In this document: piece after piece, positions 52,445 to 62,820 of the stretch
Numbering within the stretch: the stretch's first letter is position 1
How the letters are laid out: each line of letters opens with the position of its first letter
Source of the DNA: CAYMWF01 sp964394085 [NCBI: uncultured Gemmatimonadota bacterium]
GTDB lineage: Bacteria > GCA-2686955 > CAYMWF01
Length of the DNA stretch: 64,000 nt
Reading direction: 5' to 3'
Assembly (NCBI GenBank): GCA_964394085.1
Contig: CAYMWF010000021.1
Span: 11,630-75,629, forward strand
Translations under genes and position numbers: made by a program
Notes under the pieces: model-generated
What the model saw: the letters and a program-made list of their open reading frames with translations, nothing else
Told to the model about the DNA's origin: nothing
Database searches by the model: none

Positions 52445-54349
52445 TCAATTCTCCTTTATCTTGCCGTCGGCAAAAGGTTTGAAAGGATAACCGCTCCACT
52501 CCACGCCTGCGTTGTTCGAAAACTCAAGCATGTTCAGGCGGACCCCATGCGCGAATATCGCGATCAAACAAAGACCTATATTGAGCCCGTGGCCGAATAC
52601 GACTACCACGCCGCCGGCCAGCCATGTAGCGGCGCCGGCGAGCTGGGAACCCAGCATGTTGAAGACCTGCGCGATGTAGACGCTGGCCAGCGAGACGGCC
52701 ATGAGCCGGATATAGCTCATAGTGTCTGAAAATGTGCTCATGAACGGAAGCAGGAACGACGCGAAGCCCAGGCCTAAACGCTTGAGCGGGTTCCTGTCGG
52801 GAACGGAAAAGAGAATGGCCGCGCAGGCGCCTGTTCCCAGCAGGACAAGGATTACCGGTGAAAAAACAGCGTCTTCCTCCTGGCTGGTGAAAAAGAGATA
52901 CCATACCACTCCGAACATCCCGCAGAGGAGGACCGACCAGCCGATACTCGCCAGGGCGCGCTGATCGGGCGCCAGGCCGATCGCCTCGCGAATCCGCGCG
53001 GTCACCAGGTGGAGCACGGCGATAATGAAACTGAGTTTCATCAGCGCCAGCCGCAGGGCGGCCATCGATTCTTTGGAGAGTTCCCTGAGACGATCGAGAT
53101 CACCGGCCGAGGAAGCTGCCGCCAGAGCCTCCCCCTCGACGCCGACCACGGCAAACTTATTGAGGGTCAATCCCACTCCCTGCCAGACACCTCCCGCCTT
53201 GCAGAAATCTACGGGACCCAGCCCGAAATAGCTGCCCGTCAGAATCCCCCAGAGGAGGGTCGCGGCGCCGATAACGACAAGGAGCCGCGCCTGGGTGACC
53301 GAGGACTCATCGACGGCCCTGCGGTAAAAAGCGAGCCCCGCGAGAATGAAGAGCAGCCCGTAACCGCCGTCTCCGATCAGGATGGCGGCGAAGATCGGCA
53401 TCGCGATCATGAAGAAAGCGGAAAGGTCGAGCTCATGGTACCCCGGGACCGTACCGAGGATCTCGAACAACGCCCGGATAGGCTTCGCCCAGCCGGGGTA
53501 GCCGATAAGAGTCGGCGGATGCTCATCCTCGTCCGGTTCACAGGTAAACACGGCGTTTTCGAAATCGGCCCGTGCCAGCGCAGTCGTCAGGCCGTCCGCT
53601 TTACTCGACGGCACCCACCCCTGAATCGCGAACAGGTCGCCGTTCGCCAGCGCGCCGCCAAGCGCCGTATTGTATTCGACCTGTCGTTCGAGATCTTCCT
53701 GCGCCGCCTGAATCCTGTCTTTCAAATGAGCGAGTGTTCGAAGACGCTCTGCGTCTTTCTCGAGGGAGGCGGCGACCTGCGCGGCCTCCTCCAGAATGGT
53801 CGCTTTATCAATCGCAGGCGGTGGTATCCGCCGGGCACCCTCAGGCATTCCGGAAGGGGCTGAGCGGCCGGCCACGGCGATTACATGCTTCCCGGCTCCC
53901 GGAGCTGAAACCGCCTGGACGCACTCCGCATCGATCTTCCCCTCTTCACCTGCAGGAATCGAATAGAATTCGAGATGGATTCCGGCTTCCTCTATCACCC
54001 CGAGTTGAGCCGTTCTTGTATCGCCCCACGGCGCCAGTTTTTCAAGCCGGCGGTGCAGGGTTACGTGGCGGCTCCTTCCTTCGGCGCCTCTCCGCTCGAG
54101 ATCAAGCACTTCCCGCGCGGCGGCACGGCCGTCCATGTCCGGGGCCTTGCCGGCAGCTTCAACGCCCGTGAGGACCTGGAGTGCCCTCGCAATCTGATCG
54201 ATTTCCGTCAGAAGCTTCTCCTCGGGCACCGCCCCGGCGGGATCCACGGGCACGAGGTGCAGGACGCCCCGGTCGCGAAGCATTTCGAGAAGGCGGTCGC
54301 TGTCACGCGAGTGCGCGGCGCAATAGGCTTTCAGCATCTTTTCTATCAT
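52445..54349 (-). CDS. V-type ATP synthase subunit I
   Basis: A 634-residue subunit a homologue. The first 270 residues are a cytoplasmic stalk-binding region with long helices; the rest has about seven or eight membrane helices (for example FFMIAMPIFAAILIGDGGYGLLF and FLLPFMSTFSDTMSYIRLMAVSLA). The last carries the conserved SDTMSYIRL Arg that faces the rotor. The ATG overlaps the stop of subunit D by four bases. Confidence 0.93.
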   Translation of the reverse strand: MIEKMLKAYCAAHSRDSDRLLEMLRDRGVLHLVPVDPAGAVPEEKLLTEIDQIARALQVLTGVEAAGKAPDMDGRAAAREVLDLERRGAEGRSRHVTLHRRLEKLAPWGDTRTAQLGVIEEAGIHLEFYSIPAGEEGKIDAECVQAVSAPGAGKHVIAVAGRSAPSGMPEGARRIPPPAIDKATILEEAAQVAASLEKDAERLRTLAHLKDRIQAAQEDLERQVEYNTALGGALANGDLFAIQGWVPSSKADGLTTALARADFENAVFTCEPDEDEHPPTLIGYPGWAKPIRALFEILGTVPGYHELDLSAFFMIAMPIFAAILIGDGGYGLLFILAGLAFYRRAVDESSVTQARLLVVIGAATLLWGILTGSYFGLGPVDFCKAGGVWQGVGLTLNKFAVVGVEGEALAAASSAGDLDRLRELSKESMAALRLALMKLSFIIAVLHLVTARIREAIGLAPDQRALASIGWSVLLCGMFGVVWYLFFTSQEEDAVFSPVILVLLGTGACAAILFSVPDRNPLKRLGLGFASFLLPFMSTFSDTMSYIRLMAVSLASVYIAQVFNMLGSQLAGAATWLAGGVVVVFGHGLNIGLCLIAIFAHGVRLNMLEFSNNAGVEWSGYPFKPFADGKIKEN

Positions 54350-55020
54350 GCCGGCCGAACCTCCCGCGTGGCGTCCACCGCCCCGTCCGCGCCGTTTCCG
54401 CCGCTGTTGATGGACGACACCTTTTCAAGCTTCCCCTTTGCTATCTTGGCCCGGCCGACCGCCGAGGTCATTTCGTCTCCGAGGTGGATGCGGATGACAC
54501 GGATGATCTCACGGGTTTCGGGTATCTTGACTTTCTCGAACAGGTTGACCCGCTGTATGATCTTGGTCAGCTCCCGGTCGAGAAGCTCGAACTGCCTGTC
54601 GAGCACCTCCAGCTCCGCCTGCTTTTCGTTCAAGTCACGCAAATCCGCCAGCGCCGTCTCGACCCACGGCGGTGTTGCGAAGAGACTGTATCGCGTATCG
54701 GGAAAGACGACCCCTTCGAAACAGGGAATCCTGACCCCGGCGATGTTCTTTTCGCTGGTCTCCACCGTCTCGCAGGCCGCCATTTTCCGGACGTTCACGC
54801 CGGCCGTATCAGCAAGCACGGCGCCATACCGGGTGAAACGGGATCGGACTTTTTCTGCGGCGGCGCCCAGGGCTTCACGTTCCCTGTTTATCTGCCGCAC
54901 CGTCATCTGAAGCTGCTGCTGCTTCAACTTCAGCATCGGAAGATAGCGTTCAAAACGCGTCAATGCATCGCGCTGGCGCTTCAGCTCAGGCCTGGTGAAT
55001 TTTATCTTCTTCTTGGCCAT
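54346..55020 (-). CDS. V-type ATP synthase subunit D
   Basis: A 224-residue central-stalk subunit. The antiparallel helix pair shows KIKFTRPELKRQRDALTRFERYLPMLKLKQQQLQ at the start and the RVNLFEKVKIPE-R-IIRVIRIHLGDE motif near residue 155, both family markers. It turns inside the A3B3 ring. It starts two bases after subunit B. Confidence 0.93.
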   Translation of the reverse strand: MAKKKIKFTRPELKRQRDALTRFERYLPMLKLKQQQLQMTVRQINREREALGAAAEKVRSRFTRYGAVLADTAGVNVRKMAACETVETSEKNIAGVRIPCFEGVVFPDTRYSLFATPPWVETALADLRDLNEKQAELEVLDRQFELLDRELTKIIQRVNLFEKVKIPETREIIRVIRIHLGDEMTSAVGRAKIAKGKLEKVSSINSGGNGADGAVDATREVRPA

Positions 55021-55022
55021 GA

Positions 55023-56366
55023 TCAGGCGACGGCTTCTTCGCCGGCCTCCTCCGTCTCAACTGATTTTCCCCGTTTCACGGGCCAGTGGGCGTCGATGAT
55101 CGAGCTCCGGATCCCCGTCTCGGCCGGTTCGAAGCATTCGGCCAGGATATCCCAGCAGCGATCCAGGGCTTCGAAGAGGGAGATGTTCACGGCGAGATCC
55201 ATGATCCTGTCTTCGAACAGGACGCCGTATCTGAGCAGTCGCTCGTCCCACTCCGACATTTCGAATCCCATATCGCGTTTCTCCCGGCTCTCGCGGCAGA
55301 GAGCGTATAGCTGGATGCAGCCGTTCATGATCGAACGGTGATCGTCACGGGTTTCGCCGTTGACCTGCTGTTTCAGGCGGGACAGCGACCCGAAGGGTTC
55401 GATGCGCCCGTTCCGAAGGTAGAATTGGCCCTCCGTGATATAGCCCGTGTTGTCTGGAACGGGGTGAGTCACGTCGTCGCCGGGCATGGTGACGCAGGCG
55501 AGGACGGTCTGTGAGCCGGCGCCGTCGAAATCGACGGCTTTCTCATACCGCCGCGCCAGCTGGGTGTAAAGGTCACCGGGGTAACCCCGGTTGGACGGGA
55601 TCTGCTCCATTATGATGGCGATCTCTTTCAGGGCATCGGAAAAAGCCGTCATGTCGGTAAGCAGAACGAGCACCCGCTTCCCCTGCAATGCGTACTGCTC
55701 GCCGACGGCGAGGCTCAGGTCGGGCACGAGCAGGCACTCGACCACCGGGTCCGCAGCCGTGTGGATGAACATGATCGTGCGCCCCAGGACGCCGCCATCC
55801 TCGAAAGTGCTTCTGAATTTCAGGTAATCATCGTGCCTGAGTCCCATGCCGCCGAGGATTATGATATCGGCCTCGGCCTGCAGTCCGACCCGCGCCAGGA
55901 GCTCGTTGTAAGGCTCGCCGGCCACGGAGAAGATAGGCAGCTTCTGCGATTCGACCAGCGAGTTGAAAATATCGATCATCGGGATACCGGTCGGAACCAT
56001 CTTGTCGGGCATCCGGCGCATTACCGGGTTCACCGCCGAGGAGCCGATCTCGATCGGCTCGGCGACGACTTCGGGGCGTTCGTCCCGCGGGGCGCCGGAT
56101 CCGTCGAACACACGCCCGGGGAGATCGTCGCCGAACTGCACCTGCATGGCCCGGCCGAGGAATCGAACCCGATCCCCTGTCGAGACTCCCTGGGTTCCCG
56201 AGAACACCTGGAGGCTGACGTTGTCGCCTTCCAGGCGGATCACCTGGGCCAGCGATGATCCGTTATCCGTAGTTATCACCGCCAATTCGTCGTATCCCAC
56301 ACCGGTGGCTTTCACCGTGACCACGTTTCCGGCGATGCGGACGATTTCGTCGAAGTATTTCCTCAT
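55023..56366 (-). CDS. V-type ATP synthase subunit B
   Basis: A 447-residue non-catalytic subunit. Seen: the [16 protein letters not shown] loop, [36 protein letters not shown], the SYALREVA-like switch region, and [18 protein letters not shown]. As expected for subunit B, the P-loop lysine is missing (VAGEPYNE). The ATG overlaps the subunit A stop as ATGA. Confidence 0.95.
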   Translation of the reverse strand: MRKYFDEIVRIAGNVVTVKATGVGYDELAVITTDNGSSLAQVIRLEGDNVSLQVFSGTQGVSTGDRVRFLGRAMQVQFGDDLPGRVFDGSGAPRDERPEVVAEPIEIGSSAVNPVMRRMPDKMVPTGIPMIDIFNSLVESQKLPIFSVAGEPYNELLARVGLQAEADIIILGGMGLRHDDYLKFRSTFEDGGVLGRTIMFIHTAADPVVECLLVPDLSLAVGEQYALQGKRVLVLLTDMTAFSDALKEIAIIMEQIPSNRGYPGDLYTQLARRYEKAVDFDGAGSQTVLACVTMPGDDVTHPVPDNTGYITEGQFYLRNGRIEPFGSLSRLKQQVNGETRDDHRSIMNGCIQLYALCRESREKRDMGFEMSEWDERLLRYGVLFEDRIMDLAVNISLFEALDRCWDILAECFEPAETGIRSSIIDAHWPVKRGKSVETEEAGEEAVA

Positions 56367-58090
56367 TCCGTGCTGCCTCTCCTGGCTATAAACTCGTCGA
56401 TCCGGCCGAGAATCGCTTCATACTCCTCGCTCCCCGTCGGAGCATAATTCAAATTGCGGAAAAGATCCGACACTTCAACAAGCGTTCTCCGCGCCTCGTC
56501 CTTGTCGCTGAAATCGAACTTCATTTCAGCCACGCTCAGGACCTTGTCGAAGATGAAGCGCTGCCGCTCCTCGGGCGTGGCGGCGTCGACTTCGTCGAAG
56601 GCATCCTGCTGCAGGTACACGTTGTCGAAGAAATCGGCTTTGAGCGCCAGGACGAAATCGTCGAGGGAAGTCCCTTCCTCCCCGACGACCGTCATCATCT
56701 GGTGCACTTCGTTTCCGCGGATCAGAAGGGAGCGTATCCGCTCTACCTTTTCGGGCTCGATGATGCCGACGTACTTGCTCCATGAATCGAGCGGGTCGAT
56801 AGCCGGATACCGTCGCGCGTCGCTCCTTTCGCGTGACAGCCCGTGAAAAGCGCCGACCACCTTGAGGGTTCCCTGGGTCACGGGCTCCTCGAAATTACCG
56901 CCCGCGGGGCTCACAGTGCCGCCGATGGTGAGCGAACCCGTCGAACCGTCGTTCAGTTCAAGCTGGCCGGCCCTTTCGTAGAAGGAGGCGATACGGCTCT
57001 CCAGGTAGGCGGGAAAAGCTTCTTCGCCCGGAATCTCTTCAAGACGCCCGGAAAGCTCGCGCATCGCCTGGGCCCACCGGGAGGTGGAATCGGCGAGCAG
57101 CAGCACATTCAGACCCATCTGCCGGTAATACTCGCCGAGGGTGGCGGCGGTATAAACCGATGCCTCGCGGGCGGCGACCGGCATGGCGGATGTGTTGCAG
57201 ATGATAATCGTCCGCTCCATCAGGCTCTTGCCGGTTCGGGGATCGGTCAGCTCGGGGAACTCGCGGATCGTCTCGACAACCTCGCCTGCGCGTTCGCCGC
57301 ACGCGGCTATGATGACGATGTCGATCTCCGCATGGCGGGAGGTGATCTGCTGAAGCACGGTTTTTCCGGCGCCGAAGGGGCCGGGGATGCAGTAGGTGCC
57401 GCCCCGCACTACGGGGAACATCGAGTCGATGATGCGTACCCGGGAGACGAGGGGCTCGGAAGGCATGAGGCGGCGACGGGAACAGTTGAGCACCATCTTG
57501 ACCGGCCACTCCTGCTGCATCGTCACCGACCGGCTTTGCCCCGACCCATTTTTCAACAGGGCAATCTCCTGCTCTACCGTGTAATTGCCGGCTCCGGCGA
57601 CACTTTCGACCGTGTACTCACCCCTCCAGCCGAAAGGAACCATGATCCTGTGGGTGAACAGCTTCTCCGGCACCGTGCCCAGGGTGTCTCCGGCGCGGAC
57701 CGTGTCTCCCGGCCGCGCAGACGGCGTATATTCCCACTCGGTATCGGTGGTCAAAGCGTGAATGTACAGACCGGGTTTGAGGAAATATCCCACCTCGGCG
57801 GCAAGCCGGGGCAGCGGGTTCTGCAACCCGTCGTAAATCTGCCCGAGAAGGCCGGGTCCCAGTGCGACCGAGAGCATCTTATCCTGGAATCTCACCGTGT
57901 CGCCGACCTGGAGCCCGCGTGTTTCCTCGAATACCTGCAGATCGGCAAGCTGCCCCCGTACGCGGACGACCTCGCTCAAAAGCTCGGCTCCGTCGCTGCG
58001 GCGGCAAAGCCCGATCGAGTTCTGGACGATGCGGCCGTCGCTCTCGGCTACGACCAGGTTTCCGAAAACTGCTACTATCTTTCCATCCAC
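56363..58090 (-). CDS. V-type ATP synthase subunit A (catalytic)
   Basis: A 575-residue catalytic subunit. The Walker A loop is GPFGAGKT (237-244) in [16 protein letters not shown]. The non-homologous insertion unique to A subunits spans about 110-200. Also seen: [53 protein letters not shown], and the late FYERAG. The start is GTG, with AGGAG six bases upstream. It drives or is driven by the ion flow through the I/K ring. Confidence 0.96.
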   Translation of the reverse strand: MDGKIVAVFGNLVVAESDGRIVQNSIGLCRRSDGAELLSEVVRVRGQLADLQVFEETRGLQVGDTVRFQDKMLSVALGPGLLGQIYDGLQNPLPRLAAEVGYFLKPGLYIHALTTDTEWEYTPSARPGDTVRAGDTLGTVPEKLFTHRIMVPFGWRGEYTVESVAGAGNYTVEQEIALLKNGSGQSRSVTMQQEWPVKMVLNCSRRRLMPSEPLVSRVRIIDSMFPVVRGGTYCIPGPFGAGKTVLQQITSRHAEIDIVIIAACGERAGEVVETIREFPELTDPRTGKSLMERTIIICNTSAMPVAAREASVYTAATLGEYYRQMGLNVLLLADSTSRWAQAMRELSGRLEEIPGEEAFPAYLESRIASFYERAGQLELNDGSTGSLTIGGTVSPAGGNFEEPVTQGTLKVVGAFHGLSRERSDARRYPAIDPLDSWSKYVGIIEPEKVERIRSLLIRGNEVHQMMTVVGEEGTSLDDFVLALKADFFDNVYLQQDAFDEVDAATPEERQRFIFDKVLSVAEMKFDFSDKDEARRTLVEVSDLFRNLNYAPTGSEEYEAILGRIDEFIARRGSTE

Positions 58091-58142
58091 TTGAAGCTCC
58101 TACACTGACAAGGTCTATTCACGGAATCTATAATCAAATCGC

Positions 58143-58883
58143 TTAGAAAGACCTGGTTCCCGGTTCGGTCGCTCCCCCGGCGGCGTTGTCGGAGGAAAGC
58201 TGGTTCTCAAGCTTCGATATCGACTGCCAGCGGCGAAGCAGAAGAAGCCTGGCGCCGTAAACCGCTACTTCATCATTCTTGAACGTGAACCTGGAATCGT
58301 TCTCGTCGAGCCATGCCCAGCGTGCTCTGTCCAGAACGCTCAGCCCTGAGAGCGGCGTAGCCGCCTGACCCCACTCGCCGAGCACCGCGGAAATATCCAT
58401 GCCCGCCTTCTCCAGATCCGCGGCGACCAGGTATTCAGAAGCGTCGAGCTCGAGGATTCTCGCCCTTGCGCGGACCATCGCGTTTCTGAGAGCGATTTCG
58501 CAGCCGACCCATGCAGCCAGGAAAACGCTTCTCTCGCGGCGGGCAATTTCAGCGGCGTAACGGAAATAAGCCTCCCAGAGAGCATCGGACTGAATCATCC
58601 TCGGAACGCTTTCATCCCTGATCGTAAGGAAGGACGGAAGGGGCTCTTCATTACGCCCCTGACCGGACGTCAATACAGCCAGGTCCATGTCGGCTTGTTC
58701 CCCGGAGAGGAACGCCTCCCGCTGGAGGAGATCGTCGCCCAGGAACAGGGTGTCGAGGAGCAGCCGCGGACCGCCCGCATCCGCAACCCGCTCTACGAGT
58801 TCGAAGGGGCGCATGGGCGGCGCGCTTCCGAAATCGCCCAGCACCGGCAATGCGGTCAAGAGGTAGAAGTTGTTTCCACCCAT
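58143..58883 (-). CDS. DUF2764 protein, likely V-ATPase C/d-type subunit
   Basis: A 246-residue protein opening with NNFYLLTALPVLG, the mark of DUF2764. The body is helical with FLAAWVGCEIALRNAMVRARA and RARWAWLDEN. In Bacteroidetes, Chlamydiae and spirochaetes this gene sits exactly between E and A of the V-ATPase operon and is taken to be the C/d subunit joining the rotor to the ring. I chose the ATG beginning MGGNNF; it lies four bases after the E stop. Confidence 0.82.
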   Translation of the reverse strand: MGGNNFYLLTALPVLGDFGSAPPMRPFELVERVADAGGPRLLLDTLFLGDDLLQREAFLSGEQADMDLAVLTSGQGRNEEPLPSFLTIRDESVPRMIQSDALWEAYFRYAAEIARRERSVFLAAWVGCEIALRNAMVRARARILELDASEYLVAADLEKAGMDISAVLGEWGQAATPLSGLSVLDRARWAWLDENDSRFTFKNDEVAVYGARLLLLRRWQSISKLENQLSSDNAAGGATEPGTRSF

Positions 58884-58887
58884 GGTT

Positions 58888-59535
58888 TTACTGCTCTCGC
58901 TCTCCGGAGACGCTCTCCTCGAGTGCGCTGTCCAGGAGCCCTCGAAGCGATTCGCCGACAAGCTCTTTCAGAGTTTCCACGACCGATTCGAGGGTAACTT
59001 CAACGGTTCCGGAGGCCACCCTGTATTCGAATCCGGCCTGCTTCAGAGTCGCCTGGAGGTCGATATTTCCGCCGACCGCACCATTCGCATCCTGCAGCCT
59101 CTGCGTGATCCAATCCTCGAGCCGGCCGTGCAGTTCCTCCGGAACACTTATGGATATCGAGGCGACTCCCTCGCGATCGGAGACCGCATACCGGGACACG
59201 ACCCCCTCGATCAGCTTCTTCAGGAATTCTGCATTCGAAAGCTGCTCCTCGACCGTAACAGCCAGAATGCCCGTAAGGGCCCGGTTCAGAGCCGCCCGCA
59301 GCTTCAGCGCGACATCCCTCGCTGCAAGCTCCACTTCCGTCCGGGATCTCGCAAGGGTGTTCTCCGCTTCCCTGCGCGCATCCGCGATCACCTTCTCGGC
59401 TTCAGCTTCGGCACGCGCAATGATCTCCCGCGCTTCGGTCTCGGCCTCGGCTTGAAGCTTCGCAGCCTGTTCCTGACCAGCCTCAACCCCTTCGGCTTGA
59501 AGTTTCGCCACGAAGGACTCTATTGTTTCGGACAT
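58888..59535 (-). CDS. V-type ATP synthase subunit E
   Basis: A 215-residue peripheral stalk subunit. Long Ala/Glu-rich helix over residues about 1-90 (coiled-coil) and a mixed C-terminal globular domain with the SREGVASI strand and ESLRGLL helix. It starts with GGAG seven bases upstream and is the first gene of the operon. No separate subunit G or F gene is visible, so this helix may pair with a partner coded elsewhere. Confidence 0.88.
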   Translation of the reverse strand: MSETIESFVAKLQAEGVEAGQEQAAKLQAEAETEAREIIARAEAEAEKVIADARREAENTLARSRTEVELAARDVALKLRAALNRALTGILAVTVEEQLSNAEFLKKLIEGVVSRYAVSDREGVASISISVPEELHGRLEDWITQRLQDANGAVGGNIDLQATLKQAGFEYRVASGTVEVTLESVVETLKELVGESLRGLLDSALEESVSGEREQ

Positions 59536-60120
59536 CGTTTACTCCATTGGTAAAGTTCGCTCTTCCTCCGCCCGCCGAAACCAGGGATTTGTATGTATGA
59601 TTAGCTCTTGAATGCCATTTACTGGGCGAAGGAGCATGTTCACCGGCAAGAAGCAAGGAAGGGGAAACACTATCCCGATCCTCCCAGAGGCGCGACTATA
59701 CAAGAATCCGTGTAAAGCCGCAACCTGGTTGTTTCGGATGAGCCCGAGCCTGTTCGGCCGATTTTGAATAGACACCCGATCATGATTTACGAGGTTAAGG
59801 CGAATCAACGCATTTCCGCCAAAAACCGGAAGTTAAGCAGACAGAATACGGTTGTCAAGACTCAGAAACTCGAAATGCGGGGTCGGAGCCCTGCTCGAAC
59901 AGCAGACAATCGCAGGTTCCTGCATCCGGTGCGGCGTCCGGCGGAACCAGGTTTGCATCGCTTCCACATCCACCAGGCATCACACGATTCAGGGGACACA
60001 GAGGTTTCTACGGAGCTCAGAATTGACATTTACTCCGGGATTGGTTAAGAAACGTTATGAGCAATGCGCTTATATGGTTCTTACCTTGACGACCGCCAGG
60101 GAAATCCCCAGGAGTCCGAT
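59536..60120. other. 585-base intergenic region between the V-ATPase operon and a beta-helix gene
   Basis: The two units diverge here, so both promoters lie in this stretch. On the plus strand TTGACA at 60023 and TAAGAA 17 bases later is a candidate. No tRNA, small RNA or convincing reading frame is visible. Short frames on both strands lack binding sites and family similarity. Confidence 0.5.
60023..60051 (+). promoter_or_regulatory. Candidate promoter for the 60-kb beta-helix gene
   Basis: A perfect -35 (TTGACA), 17 bases, then TAAGAA. About 70 bases upstream of the start codon; the -10 is poor. Confidence 0.35.
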
Positions 60121-62007
60121 ATGAAATATCAACTCATAGCAATCGGAATGATCTGCCTGATGTTCAACCGCATTCCCGCTGAAATCATCCGAGTCCCCGG
60201 GCAGCAACCGTCTATCCAGGATGGTATCGACGCCGCCTCCGAAACCGACACGATCCTGGTTGCACCCGGGACTTTCGCCGGCGAAGGAAACAGGGATATC
60301 GATTTCACGGGGAAGGCGATTCTCGTGGTATCCGAAAGCGGTGCCGCGGCAACGGTAATCAATTGCGAGGGAAGCGAGCTGGAGGAGCACAGGGGCTTCC
60401 GGTTTTTCAGCGGCGAGGGGGCGGACTCCGTGCTCGATGGGTTCACGATCAAGAACGGCTACACGAATTCGGAGGGGGGCGGAATCTACTGCAATGCTTC
60501 GGATCCTACTATCATCAATTGTATCATTTCAGCGAATACCGGGGGCGACGGTGGAGGCATATACCTCTCCGAGTCGAGTGCAACTGTTGCAGACTGCCGG
60601 ATAAACGGCAATTCGGCCCCAAACGACTTCGGAGGCGGAGTCTGCGGCATGTCCTCCGCGGTCTCGATCAGCAGATGCACGATAATAAGCAACTCCGCAT
60701 TTTACGGGGGCGGCATATACTGCGATATAGAATCTCCTCTCATCAATGATTGCACGATATCGGGGAATTATGCCACCGAGTTCGGGGGAGGCGTGTACTT
60801 CAGCTGCACCGCGGATACACCCTTCGTTACCACCTGTCTGATTTCGGACAACACCTCGAGGGAAGGCGGAGGGATCTACAATCAATATTCGCCCATGGCC
60901 CTGGTCAACTGCACCATCACCGGGAACTCGGTGGAAAATTCGGGCGGCGGAATATTCACCCGGGATACGGACTCAACCGAACCTTCCCTCAAGTTCTGCA
61001 CAGTTTCGGCGAATTCGGCTTCCTCCGGCGGGGGAATCGTCTGCGATTTTTCGTCTCCCGATATCGTGAACTGCATTTTCTGGGCGGATTCCCTAGATGA
61101 AATCCACGAGTCGGACGGATCACCGGCGGTGACATTTTCAGATATCGAAGGCGGCTGGCCCGGGCTGGGTAATATAGATGCGGATCCCATGTTCCTCGAT
61201 ACGGGCGATTATCACCTGACCCAATACTCCCCCTGCATCGACGGAGGGACCGATTGCGGCATCGTCATCGATGCGGACGGAGAGACAAGACCTCAAATCG
61301 ACGGCTTCGACATCGGCTCCGACGAGTTCGTCATAAAGAATATGCTGGTTGAAGCCGAAGCCTTCGACGGCGACTCCCTGGAACCGGGGATCGACGACGA
61401 TGATTTCGTCATGCTCACATTCGACGAGGAGACGATAAAACCGGATATCAATCCGATCAACATAGACGAGCTGCTGCCGTTGAGCGGCGGGCATACCTGG
61501 AAAGACGGTTTCGGTGAAATCGGACCGGTGGAATGGAATACGGCGGGGGATAAAGTGCTGATCAATCTCAGCACGCGCATCTACCTTCCCACGATAGCCG
61601 CGGGTGATACGGTTTTTCCGCATCTCCCTATGATTATGGATAATCCGGTGGTGCTCGGCGGTTCCTTCGGCGTAACGGGCGTGAATGATGATGAAGGGGG
61701 GGACGGTGAAAACCCGTCGAACCGGTCGTTTGGACCCCGCCTGGATCAAAACCGTCCCAATCCATTCAATCCTGAAACCACAATCACCTATTTCCTCGAA
61801 AAAGAATCCGCCGTTTCCCTGAAAATATACGGTTTGAACGGCGCTTTAATCAAAACACTCGCGTTCGGTTCTCGACGGGCCGGGCGCCATGCTGTTACCT
61901 GGCGGGGAGAAGACGAAACAGGTCGGAATGTAAGCTCGGGGGTTTATATTCTCAAGCTGGTAACAGGAAACCACGTGGAATCTCGGCGGATGCTCCTGTT
62001 GAAATAA
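60121..62007 (+). CDS. Secreted PMP-repeat beta-helix protein with C-terminal sorting-type domain
   Basis: A 628-residue exported protein. Signal peptide (about 3-20), then the IIRVPGQQPSIQDGIDAA and TILVAPGTFAGEGNRDIDF modules, and a run of GGGIYC-type repeats to about residue 340. The last 90 residues hold NRPNPFNPETTITYFL, a FlgD-like immunoglobulin fold and a terminal LLLK, as in the C-terminal sorting domains of FCB-group surface proteins, which target the type IX or a similar pathway. The ATG has CAGGAG seven bases upstream. Paralogue of the 43-kb protein. Confidence 0.88.
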   Translation: MKYQLIAIGMICLMFNRIPAEIIRVPGQQPSIQDGIDAASETDTILVAPGTFAGEGNRDIDFTGKAILVVSESGAAATVINCEGSELEEHRGFRFFSGEGADSVLDGFTIKNGYTNSEGGGIYCNASDPTIINCIISANTGGDGGGIYLSESSATVADCRINGNSAPNDFGGGVCGMSSAVSISRCTIISNSAFYGGGIYCDIESPLINDCTISGNYATEFGGGVYFSCTADTPFVTTCLISDNTSREGGGIYNQYSPMALVNCTITGNSVENSGGGIFTRDTDSTEPSLKFCTVSANSASSGGGIVCDFSSPDIVNCIFWADSLDEIHESDGSPAVTFSDIEGGWPGLGNIDADPMFLDTGDYHLTQYSPCIDGGTDCGIVIDADGETRPQIDGFDIGSDEFVIKNMLVEAEAFDGDSLEPGIDDDDFVMLTFDEETIKPDINPINIDELLPLSGGHTWKDGFGEIGPVEWNTAGDKVLINLSTRIYLPTIAAGDTVFPHLPMIMDNPVVLGGSFGVTGVNDDEGGDGENPSNRSFGPRLDQNRPNPFNPETTITYFLEKESAVSLKIYGLNGALIKTLAFGSRRAGRHAVTWRGEDETGRNVSSGVYILKLVTGNHVESRRMLLLK

Positions 62008-62029
62008 ACGGGACAGTGGGGATAATCTG

Positions 62030-62671
62030 ATGATTTATTTACTTTTCGGTTTACCGGTCGCCGTTTCCGTCATTCTCGCCATACTCGGCAGGTATGGCGC
62101 GCCGATCTCCATTCATTATGTATTCAAGCCATTTACGATGGTTCTTATTATCGCAATGTGCGGAACGGCGATCAATGCCTCGGGCTTCACAACGTATCGT
62201 GCGCTTCTTCTCGCGGCCCTGCTTTTCTCGATTACGGGCGACATCCTTCTGATGCTTCCGTCGGACCGTTTTCTCGCCGGTCTGATAAGCTTCCTTATCG
62301 CCCACCTTTTTTATACGGCGGCATTCGTTTCGGAAACCGGGCTCGGCTTCACCCCCCAGGTGATGATTCCGAACATTATTATCTGGATCGCGATGTACTT
62401 CCTGCTCATTCCGGGGGCCGGAAAGGATATGGCTCTGCCGGTCATCGTTTACATGACCGTCATCCTGATCATGGTCTGGCAGGCCTGGGAACGGTACGTC
62501 GCAACCGGATCCGGATCCGCTCTCCTGGCCGCGGCGGGAGCGACCCTTTTCCTCATCTCCGACGCGCTCATCGGGTTCAACCGGTTCCGCACTCCGTTCG
62601 GCAGCGCGGAAGCCCTGATCCTCTCCACCTATTTCACTTCCCAGTTTCTGCTCGTCGCCTCCGCTTTCTAA
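62030..62671 (+). CDS. YhhN-family membrane protein (lysoplasmalogenase-like)
   Basis: A 213-residue protein with seven or eight membrane helices. The conserved acidic pairs of the family are present: GDILLML near residue 70 and SDALIGFNRF near residue 180, both in membrane helices. Animal and bacterial TMEM86/YhhN members hydrolyse the vinyl-ether bond of lysoplasmalogens; whether this one does is unknown. It lies 22 bases after the beta-helix gene. Confidence 0.88.
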   Translation: MIYLLFGLPVAVSVILAILGRYGAPISIHYVFKPFTMVLIIAMCGTAINASGFTTYRALLLAALLFSITGDILLMLPSDRFLAGLISFLIAHLFYTAAFVSETGLGFTPQVMIPNIIIWIAMYFLLIPGAGKDMALPVIVYMTVILIMVWQAWERYVATGSGSALLAAAGATLFLISDALIGFNRFRTPFGSAEALILSTYFTSQFLLVASAF

Positions 62672-62820
62672 AACGAGCCGGGGACAGCGTGCACCGGTTC
62701 CGAGGAGACTGATCCATCACGCACCGGCCCCTGCTCTCGAGCGGACGCGCAGAGCAAACCGGGAAATACCTTCCGGCCGATATATCGGCGGGCGGGTAAC
62801 CCTCCAGCTGAATATCCGCG

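Noticed and set aside
53009-53863. A 284-codon plus-strand frame
   Set aside because: Antisense to subunit I; low-complexity Arg/Gly-rich translation typical of a shadow.
54181-55341. A 386-codon plus-strand frame
   Set aside because: Antisense to subunits B, D and I; no binding site or recognisable motif.
56843-58108. A 421-codon open frame on the plus strand
   Set aside because: It runs antisense to V-ATPase subunit A, which has all family motifs. Long antisense frames are expected in G/C-rich coding DNA; the translation has no family pattern.
59539-59808. An 89-codon minus-strand frame upstream of subunit E
   Set aside because: It occupies the probable promoter and leader of the V-ATPase operon and resembles no family.
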